Origin: RGIG3135 sp964477115
GTDB lineage: Bacteria; Actinomycetota; Coriobacteriia; Coriobacteriales; Eggerthellaceae
DNA length: 8,513 nt
Assembly (NCBI GenBank): GCA_964477115.1
Contig: CAYZCY010000049.1
Location: 1 to 8,513, forward strand
Direction of reading: 5' to 3'
Part shown: positions 1 to 4,693 of the stretch, one piece after another
How positions within the stretch are numbered: the first letter of the stretch is position 1
Layout of the letters: the number at the start of each line of letters is the position of its first letter
The notes under the pieces: generated by a model
Told to the model about the DNA's origin: nothing
Databases searched by the model: none
What the model saw: only the letters and a program-made list of their open reading frames with translations
Translations under genes and position numbers: made by a program

Positions 1-6
1 TTAGCA

Positions 7-53
7 GTTCGAGCTTGAGCAGCCTGAGTCAAGTGGTTCGAGCTCAAGCAGCC
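7..53. repeat. Two imperfect 18-bp direct repeats, 29 bp apart
   Basis: The segments at 7-24 and 36-53 match at 16 of 18 positions (GTTCGAGCTTGAGCAGCC versus GTTCGAGCTCAAGCAGCC). Because of the two differences, GCTTGAGC (13-20) and GCTCAAGC (42-49) also form a perfect 8-bp inverted repeat with a 21-nt loop. The repeats lie just downstream of the minus-strand MarR gene, so the hairpin could help end its transcript, but there is no T-run. The array may continue left of the window. Confidence 0.55.
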
Positions 54-56
54 CGA

Positions 57-539
57 TTAGTGGCGCTTGCAGTGCTTGTGGCAGTGGTGCTTCTTGCCGC
101 CCTTCTGCTTGCCGTGCGCACCAGCGTCCTTGCAGGAGATGATGATCTTCTCGGTGATGGCGTTGAGCTGGGCGATTTCCTCCTCGCTCAGGCAGGAGAG
201 AATCTCCTCAGCCACCTTGGTCTGTGCGGCGCAGCGCTTCTCGGCGAGCTCGGTGCCCTCAGCGGTGAGCTTCATGGCGTAGGTTCCCTCGGCCTCCACG
301 AAGGTGACAAAGCCGTTGCGCTCTGCCTTGCGCGCGACGTTCTTGAGCTCACGGCGGTCGAAGCTGAGCCTCTCGACGAGCTCCTCGCGCGTAGCGGTCT
401 CGCCCTCAGCCTGGTGGAGGACCTTGAGCAGCGCGCCCTGGCCGTCCTTGTAGCTCTTCGGGCCGTTCTTGTGGAACGCGCGGTTGACGAGGCTGCCTGC
501 CTTCTTCAGCTGCGCGATAGCTTGAGTTGCCTGGGTCAT
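57..539 (-). CDS. MarR-type winged-helix regulator with His/Cys-rich C-terminal tail
   Basis: This 160-residue protein is probably a cytoplasmic transcription regulator. Residues about 33-100 read as a winged helix of the MarR kind: a helix (GALLKVLHQAEG), a recognition-helix region (TREELVERLSFDRRELKNV) and a wing ending in KLTAEG. The preceding and following helices would make the dimer interface. Its length is normal for MarR. The unusual part is residues 141-160, very rich in His, Lys and Cys and containing HHCHKHC. Cysteines also occur at 103, 116 and 136. Such a tail suggests binding of a transition metal, so the protein may sense or buffer Ni, Zn, Cu or a similar ion; this is inference. 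The ATG start is supported by AAGG six bases upstream. The gene is divergent from the moeA-like operon across a 320-bp gap and could regulate it or itself. No target can be read from the sequence. Confidence 0.82.
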   Translation of the reverse strand: MTQATQAIAQLKKAGSLVNRAFHKNGPKSYKDGQGALLKVLHQAEGETATREELVERLSFDRRELKNVARKAERNGFVTFVEAEGTYAMKLTAEGTELAEKRCAAQTKVAEEILSCLSEEEIAQLNAITEKIIISCKDAGAHGKQKGGKKHHCHKHCKRH

Positions 540-677
540 GGTGACGCCTTCTTTCTTTTCTCTCTTCTCTTAAGCAAACAGTTCGCTACTATAGGAAGGG
601 CGATTATTCTGTGTCTGCGTTAATTCGCTTTATTCACATTTTCTGCAAATATAAGAAGACGCCTGATCAAACAGGTG

Positions 678-692
678 ATTGAATTATTCAAT
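678..692. promoter_or_regulatory. Perfect 15-bp palindrome, operator candidate
   Basis: ATTGAA-TTA-TTCAAT is a perfect inverted repeat with 6-bp arms in the AT-rich middle of the divergent region. A possible plus-strand -10 (TATAGT, 704-709) lies just downstream, and TTGAAT (679-684) could be a -35 with a long 19-bp spacer. The size and symmetry suit a MarR-family dimer, and the MarR-type gene is adjacent, so autoregulation is the simplest guess. No second copy was seen in the window. Confidence 0.4.
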
Positions 693-727
693 ATTGAGAT
701 AGATATAGTTTGTTGATGGCCTGGGCG

Positions 728-767
728 GCTGCACGGTTTTGCAGCTTGAGCAGCTGCGCGGCTTTGC
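728..767 (+). repeat. GC-rich direct repeats with mutually exclusive hairpins
   Basis: GCTGCACGGTTTTGC (728-742) recurs as GCTGCGCGGCTTTGC (753-767), with 13 of 15 bases matching. GCTGCA (728-733) can pair with TGCAGC (740-745). Alternatively GCAGCT (741-746) can pair with AGCTGC (752-757). The two stems share bases and exclude each other. No T-run follows. If transcription starts upstream of 728, this could be a leader switch; if it starts near 805, it is not transcribed with moeA. Confidence 0.35.
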
Positions 768-770
768 GGA

Positions 771-798
771 TTGGTTAAATGCGGCGCGGTGATATGGA
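771..798 (+). promoter_or_regulatory. Predicted promoter of the moeA-like/xdhC-like operon
   Basis: TTGGTT (771-776) and TATGGA (793-798), spaced by 16 bp, are moderate matches to -35 and -10 boxes. Transcription would begin near 805, inside the first TATCCTC half-site, giving a leader of about 55 nt. The boxes are weak individually; the position relative to the half-site pair is the main support. Confidence 0.35.
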
Positions 799-800
799 CT

Positions 801-839
801 TTATCCTCGGTTGGAGATATTCTTCTCAAAAGAGGATAT
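801..839. promoter_or_regulatory. TATCCTC/GAGGATA inverted pair, operator candidate
   Basis: TATCCTC (802-808) and its exact reverse complement GAGGATA (832-838) flank 23 bp between the predicted moeA -10 box and the ribosome-binding site. TTATCCTC at 801-808 is the same 8-mer as at 7990-7997 in the ABC-operon promoter region. This suggests one regulator for both operons, plausibly the ModE-like protein, and the placement over the transcription start suits repression. In RNA the pair could also fold into a stem near the start codon. Confidence 0.45.
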
Positions 840-859
840 TTCTCTAAGGAGGATTCAAA

Positions 860-2104
860 ATGAGAGACCATTCAGGCCATGTGGAGGTGTCGCGCGAGGA
901 AGCAACGCGGTTGCTGCTCGACAGCTGCTCCACTGCTCAGCGTACCGAAGTGGTGTCTCTGGAAAACGCTTGCGGACGCGTGCTTGCGGTTGACGCGATC
1001 GCTCGCATTGACATGCCGAACTGCCTGGCCTGCTGCATGGACTCAGTTGCCGTGCGTTGGTCCGACTTTGAGAACGGAATGCCCGACACCGCGGGTTGGC
1101 AGCGCGGTCGCGAGTGGGAGTTCGCCAACACGGGCGTCGGCATGCCCGAGGGTTATGACACCGCTATCGTCATCGAGCACGTCGTTCTCTCGGAGGACCA
1201 GTCGCACATAAGCTTCACCGCCGCACCTTCGAAGCCTTATGCGGGAACGCGTCCCGCGGGTAGCAAGTTTAAGGAAGGCGAGGTTTTGGTCCGTGCAGGC
1301 AGCGTGCTCACGCCTCTGCTGCTTTCTCATATTGCCAGCGGAAACAACGCCTACGTCGAGGTGGCGGCAAAGCCCCGGGTTGCCTTTATCCCCACGGGCA
1401 ACGAGCTCGTGCGGCGCGGAATAAGCGTTCCTCAGGGCAAAAGCGTCGAGACTAACAGCCTCCTCCTTCGCGGCAAGATTGAGGCATGGGGTGGGGAGGC
1501 CGTCATTTACGACATAGTGCCCGACGACCCGGAACTCATCAAGAAGGCCGTCCTTGACGCATGCGAGCATGCCGACATCGTGGTGCTCAACGCGGGTTCG
1601 TCTAAGGGTTCCGACGATTGGAGCATCGAGATGCTCGAGGAGCTTGGGACCGTGCTGTATCACGAAACCAATCACGGCCCCGGCCATCACAGCTCCGGCG
1701 CCGTCGTTAACGGCACCCTTATCGTGGGGATATCAGGCCCTCCGGGCGGCGCTGCCTTCACCACCGACTTCTACCTGCATCCCGTCATGAGAAAGTGGTT
1801 CGGCCTGCCGGTGGAGCCCATCAAGGTCAAGGCCAAGCTGGCTCAGCCCTTCCCCGCAGGCCGCAAGAAGCTTGATGTGCCGAAGGGGGAGGTGCGTCCG
1901 AGCATCGTATCCGAGGGCAAGGAGTTCTTCGGCATCAAGCAGGTGCTCGTGAAGAAGGGGCGCGACGGCCTCGAGGTTTACCCCGCTTCCTCCAGCCATC
2001 CGGACCCTGTTGAGGCCAATGCCGCCAACGGCTACTACGCGATGAGCAGCCTGGAGGAAACGCCGAAGCCGGGTCAGATCATCGAGGTGGAACTGAGGCC
2101 CTAA
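860..2104 (+). CDS. moeA: Divergent MoeA-like molybdopterin molybdenumtransferase
   Basis: MoeA proteins insert molybdate into adenylylated molybdopterin in the cytoplasm, the last common step of Moco synthesis. This 414-residue protein has the family length and order. Residues 52-66 (DMPNCLACCMDSVAVR) replace the usual MDGYAVR motif but keep the Asp (D61). TGVGMPEGYDTAIVIEHV (91-108) matches TGxxxPxGxDxVV. AFIPTGNELV (175-184) and VETNSLLL (196-203) are typical. NAGSSKGSDDW (244-254) stands for GGxSxGxxDY. The rest is altered: the family KPGKP loop reads HGPGHH (272-277), losing both lysines, and the usual GLPGNP reads GISGPP (290-295). The C-terminal domain (about 315-414) looks intact. ATG at 860 has a strong AAGGAGG seven bases upstream. 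The XdhC-like gene follows by 67 bp. The fold is secure; the reaction is not, and it could be a specialised insertase (for tungsten, for example) or a cofactor carrier. Confidence 0.88.
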   Translation: MRDHSGHVEVSREEATRLLLDSCSTAQRTEVVSLENACGRVLAVDAIARIDMPNCLACCMDSVAVRWSDFENGMPDTAGWQRGREWEFANTGVGMPEGYDTAIVIEHVVLSEDQSHISFTAAPSKPYAGTRPAGSKFKEGEVLVRAGSVLTPLLLSHIASGNNAYVEVAAKPRVAFIPTGNELVRRGISVPQGKSVETNSLLLRGKIEAWGGEAVIYDIVPDDPELIKKAVLDACEHADIVVLNAGSSKGSDDWSIEMLEELGTVLYHETNHGPGHHSSGAVVNGTLIVGISGPPGGAAFTTDFYLHPVMRKWFGLPVEPIKVKAKLAQPFPAGRKKLDVPKGEVRPSIVSEGKEFFGIKQVLVKKGRDGLEVYPASSSHPDPVEANAANGYYAMSSLEETPKPGQIIEVELRP

Positions 2105-2171
2105 GTGTCCCAGCAGAACCCCAGGCGCGCTTTCCCCGGGCGCTTGAAAGCAGTACGAGAAAGGAAGGTTC

Positions 2172-3158
2172 ATGCGCAGGGAAGTGCTAGAGGAGATAAT
2201 CCTCGATCTTAAGGCAGAAAGGATCCCTCGACTCGATGAGGGTCTGCGGTGCTTCTCTCCCTCGATGAAGGAAGGAAACGCTCATATAAAAGAGGACGAC
2301 ATCATGCAGCTTGCCGCCAGTTTGGGCGCGGCGGACATACCCACCTTTGAGCGCGCTCTTCGCGCCATCGACGACGGCGAGCTTGCCTGGCTCGGCTTCA
2401 AGTTCGTCTACGATGCCGCCGCAGCTCAGGAAAACGTTGACAACGAGGTGACGCGCAAGTACGGGGAGCGGGGGTCCGCTGACGGGCTGCCGCTCGTGTT
2501 TTTCTGCAGCGATGAGAAGGAGATCGTCGCTTCGCGTGAATACTCCCCGCGAGACGCCTTCCAGATGAAGGACGTCACGCGCGGCCCTTCCATGCACAAC
2601 GACCAGTTCGACGGCCTCACGTGGACGAGCGAGCCTTTGTTCGAGAAGGTCCGCGTCTGGCTGCTCGGCGCCTCGGATTCATCTTCCGAGGTGGCCGCAC
2701 TGGCTGACCATGTGGGCTTCGAGGTGATCGCCGTCGACTACGACGATGCGTTCTTGAACGTGGAGCGCTTCCCCAGGGCGCAGCGCATCCTCCTTGACGG
2801 CGGGAGTTTCGACGGCCTGTTCGAGTACGAGGCCCGACCTGAAGACTATGTTTGCGTCCTGACGCGCGGGCACATGTTCGATCCGCAGGGCTGCGTGTGG
2901 GCTGTCCGCAACGGCGTTCGCTACGTCGGCATGATGGGCTGCAAGGGCAAGAACGCCACGGTGCACGATCTCGTCGTCGCCCAAGGCGTGACCGAACGGC
3001 AGTGGGAGTCCATCAAGCGACCCATTGGCCTGAAGTTCGGCGCCAAGACCCCGGCAGAGCTGGCCATAGCGATCGTGGCGGAGCTTGTGGACGTGCGTTA
3101 CAAACACCGTTACAGCGCGGAGGCGCGAGAAAGGCACGAGGCATCTCTCGGGAGATGA
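2172..3158 (+). CDS. xdhC: Divergent XdhC/CoxI-family protein
   Basis: XdhC-family proteins bind molybdenum cofactor, help its sulfuration and deliver it to xanthine-dehydrogenase-type enzymes. In this 328-residue protein the C-terminal Rossmann domain (about 160-311) is clear: RVWLLGASDSSSEVAALA (161-178), EVIAVDY (184-190), FPRAQRILLD (200-209), YVCVLTRGHMFD (226-237), YVGMMGCKGKN (251-261) and IGLKFGAKTPAELAIAIVAEL (285-305). Two family features differ: the usual GAGHVG nucleotide loop is GASDSS, and the normal GSRRK is GCKGK. The N-terminal 150 residues do not read as the usual XdhC N-domain with its catalytic-type Cys motif; C27 and C112 are the only cysteines there. Start ATG has AAGGAAGG directly upstream. 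It is the second gene of the moeA-like operon, so the two probably act on one cofactor for an enzyme outside the window. Confidence 0.85.
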   Translation: MRREVLEEIILDLKAERIPRLDEGLRCFSPSMKEGNAHIKEDDIMQLAASLGAADIPTFERALRAIDDGELAWLGFKFVYDAAAAQENVDNEVTRKYGERGSADGLPLVFFCSDEKEIVASREYSPRDAFQMKDVTRGPSMHNDQFDGLTWTSEPLFEKVRVWLLGASDSSSEVAALADHVGFEVIAVDYDDAFLNVERFPRAQRILLDGGSFDGLFEYEARPEDYVCVLTRGHMFDPQGCVWAVRNGVRYVGMMGCKGKNATVHDLVVAQGVTERQWESIKRPIGLKFGAKTPAELAIAIVAELVDVRYKHRYSAEARERHEASLGR

Positions 3159-3187
3159 TCCGAAGCTTTCGTCATGGTGAGCGAGAA

Positions 3188-3217
3188 ACGCCCTGTCGCG
3201 AATCTGCGGCAGGGCGT
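3188..3217. terminator. Terminator hairpin between convergent operons
   Basis: ACGCCCTGTCGC (3188-3199) pairs with GCGGCAGGGCGT (3206-3217): 12 bp with one T-G wobble and a 6-nt loop. On the minus strand the stem is followed by TTTCTC, fitting the end of the methyltransferase operon. On the plus strand it is followed only by CTTGG, so it may be weak there. Confidence 0.65.
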
Positions 3218-3263
3218 CTTGGTCGTGAGGGTCTTATAGCGGCAGGGCGTCTTAATCGTGGGA
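3206..3263. repeat. Duplicated terminator arm (33-bp period)
   Basis: GCGGCAGGGCGTCTT occurs exactly at 3206-3220 and again at 3239-3253, and the similarity runs on into TCGTG. Both copies can pair with the left arm at 3188-3199, so two alternative hairpins are possible. This looks like a local duplication of half a terminator. Confidence 0.7.
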
Positions 3264-3280
3264 TGTTTCCCGCGGCTTTT
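3257..3280 (+). terminator. Rho-independent terminator of the moeA/xdhC-like operon
   Basis: CGTGGGA (3257-3263) pairs with TCCCGCG (3268-3274) through a TGTT loop with one wobble. GC and then TTTT (3277-3280) follow on the plus strand. It lies 99 bp after the XdhC-like stop codon and just before the converging methyltransferase stop. Confidence 0.6.
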
Positions 3281-3282
3281 CT

Positions 3283-4227
3283 CTAGACCTCCCAGCGCAA
3301 GAAAGCCCATCGTATGAGGCGCGGTTCGCGTAGGGTAAGACGCGCCTGGGGCTTGCCCCTGTCGTCACTTTCGCCATAATGCGGGTTTTCTACGAGCTCG
3401 GCCTCAAGCCAAAGGCGCAGGTTGGAGGCCGCGCGATCGATGTCGGCTTTCGACATGCTTTCCGTCGGCTCGCTCGGGATCATGCGCACGAGCGCCTCAA
3501 AAGCATGGTCGGCGGACTCGAAAGAATCCGTGCGCTCGTTGGTGATGTAGCTGACTTCGGGCAGGTAGCCCATGGCGTGCAGGATAAGAAAAGCATACTG
3601 CACGCTGTTGTCGGTTCTGCTGTTAACGCCGATCTGGCGAAGCAGTCGCCCGTCGTGCCGGGGGGAGAGCTCGGTGGGGAGGGTGATGCATACGTGCCGA
3701 CGTGCGGTGACGCTGAGCTTTTCGAGCGATTGCCGCAAGTCCGACGTCACCATGGACCGGGATGCGATCGCCACGTCGACGCTGTTTTCGCAAAGCCCCG
3801 CCTCTTCCCAGTCGTCGGTCCAGCTGAGCAGCTTGGGGGTGATGCGCGCGGCGGTTGTCGCATCGTGGCATTCGGCCAGGTCGCGCTCAAGCGCTTCGAG
3901 CATACCGGTTGAGAAATCGGCTGCAATCACGCGATGCCCCGCCTTCGCGAGCGGGATGGCGAGCGCTCCCGTGCCGCATCCCATGTCGAGAACGGAATCG
4001 CCAGGTTGGATGCCAGCTCGATCGAGGAAGCCGTCTACGTAGGATGAGTGCTGTCCGGTGGTGGGGAAGTCTTTGGCGCGCTGGGTCCAGTAATCGGCGT
4101 TATCTCGATGGACGCGCTGTCCTTCGTTATCCCGCCAAGCTTGACCCCAGTCGTAGGCGATGAGGGATTGTGCGGCGCCGATAGCCGTGCTCTCGGATGA
4201 TCTAGGCGCGCATGCATGGTCTTTCAT
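3283..4227 (-). CDS. Class I SAM-dependent methyltransferase
   Basis: This 314-residue cytoplasmic protein has a clear Rossmann methyltransferase core. Motif I is VLDMGCGTGALA (79-90), followed by RVIAADFS with the ribose-binding Asp at 104, and a motif IV-like strand VDVAIASRSM at about 148-157. Residues 1-75 form a helical cap with several Trp and Tyr (DWGQAWR, ADYWTQR). The C-terminal half is less typical and ends in the strand-like LIRWAFLRWEV. The substrate is unknown. Its ATG overlaps the ModE-like stop by 4 bp (ATGA), and GGGAGGGAG lies upstream, so the two genes are surely co-expressed. It is the last gene of the metal-import operon. A small molecule, a corrinoid or metal species, or a protein are all possible substrates; nothing in the sequence decides. 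Methyltransferases of this type do occur beside FecCD-type importers in other anaerobes, as far as I recall. Confidence 0.85.
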   Translation of the reverse strand: MKDHACAPRSSESTAIGAAQSLIAYDWGQAWRDNEGQRVHRDNADYWTQRAKDFPTTGQHSSYVDGFLDRAGIQPGDSVLDMGCGTGALAIPLAKAGHRVIAADFSTGMLEALERDLAECHDATTAARITPKLLSWTDDWEEAGLCENSVDVAIASRSMVTSDLRQSLEKLSVTARRHVCITLPTELSPRHDGRLLRQIGVNSRTDNSVQYAFLILHAMGYLPEVSYITNERTDSFESADHAFEALVRMIPSEPTESMSKADIDRAASNLRLWLEAELVENPHYGESDDRGKPQARLTLREPRLIRWAFLRWEV

Positions 4228-4616
4228 GCGCGTTCTCCCTCCCGACGCGTTTCGTCGATCTTGCCGAAGTGATCATCCATCGCCTTCTCGAGCATGCGCG
4301 CAGCCGTGCCCTCGAGGTGCTCGAGCGTGCTCTGATACGCATCGAGGAGCTTCGCACCGTCTTCGGTCAGGTCGCTGCCCTTGCATCCTTCCCTCGCGAA
4401 CAGGGGGAAGCCAAGTGCGGCTTCGGTTTCCTTGATGATGCGCCATGCCTTGCTGTAGGACATGCCCGTTTCCGCGGCCGCGGTGTAGATGGACTTGTGC
4501 TCGCGGACCTTTTGGCAGATCTCGACTATCTCGCCGCCGAAGACGACGGGGGCGGATGCGTCCTTCGCCTTCAGATGGAGGCTAACCTGCGGCCGAATGT
4601 CACCTAGTGGGCTCAT
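4224..4616 (-). CDS. Short ModE-type regulator, DNA-binding domain only
   Basis: ModE represses or activates molybdate transport and molybdoenzyme genes. This 130-residue protein matches only its N-terminal LysR-like winged helix. The diagnostic region is AAAETGMSYSKAWRIIKETE (46-65), with the ModE-type SYxxAW, then PLFAREGCKGSDLTEDGAKL (71-90), which corresponds to the KGGGGAxLTxxG wing. A helix for dimerisation follows (90-112). The two molybdate-binding Mop/TOBE domains that make E. coli ModE about 260 residues are absent, so the signal must come from elsewhere or from the dimer itself. C34 and C78 are its only cysteines. The ATG at 4616 is preferred because GGAG lies seven bases upstream. 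A TTG start at 4682 would add 22 residues encoded across a perfect hairpin. The gene sits between the substrate-binding protein and methyltransferase genes, a natural place for an autoregulator of the importer. Confidence 0.85.
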   Translation of the reverse strand: MSPLGDIRPQVSLHLKAKDASAPVVFGGEIVEICQKVREHKSIYTAAAETGMSYSKAWRIIKETEAALGFPLFAREGCKGSDLTEDGAKLLDAYQSTLEHLEGTAARMLEKAMDDHFGKIDETRREGERA

Positions 4617-4641
4617 CTCTCTTCTCCGTGGGTAAGCGCAT

Positions 4642-4675
4642 GCGATGCCGCAGCCAGCACAGCTTGCGGCATCGC
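4642..4675 (-). terminator. Perfect 11-bp hairpin after the substrate-binding protein gene
   Basis: GCGATGCCGCA (4642-4652) and TGCGGCATCGC (4665-4675) are perfect reverse complements around a 12-nt loop, starting 18 bp past the substrate-binding protein stop. No T-run follows on the minus strand. It may be an attenuating stem or an mRNA 3'-end stabiliser that gives less ModE/methyltransferase than transporter, rather than a full terminator. Confidence 0.6.
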
Positions 4676-4693
4676 CTTGCAAGGGGGTGTTGC

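Larger units (their letters stand above)
540..859. other. Divergent intergenic control region, no gene
   Basis: This 320-bp stretch separates the MarR gene from the moeA-like operon. The part at about 600-720 is AT-rich and carries a perfect palindrome at 678-692. Positions 728-767 are GC-rich, with overlapping small hairpins. The part at 771-852 carries the predicted moeA promoter, the TATCCTC/GAGGATA pair and the ribosome-binding site. A possible MarR-gene promoter on the minus strand has -10 TATAGT (588-593) and a weak -35 CAGACA about 18 bp upstream. A minus-strand frame at 620-871 has no gene-like composition or ribosome-binding site. Confidence 0.6.

Noticed and set aside
15..623. Long plus-strand frame of 202 codons over the MarR gene
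   Set aside because: It is antisense to a protein with a recognisable winged helix, and its product is a low-complexity Leu/Ala string without a ribosome site.
1043..1690. Minus-strand frame of 215 codons within the moeA-like gene
   Set aside because: It is a shadow of a well-supported coding frame in high-GC DNA; no domain is recognisable.
4617..4682. Upstream TTG start of the ModE-like gene adding a CxxCxxxC segment
   Set aside because: The cysteine pattern is attractive, but the extension is encoded by a perfect hairpin and has a poor start codon, while ATG at 4616 has a good ribosome site.
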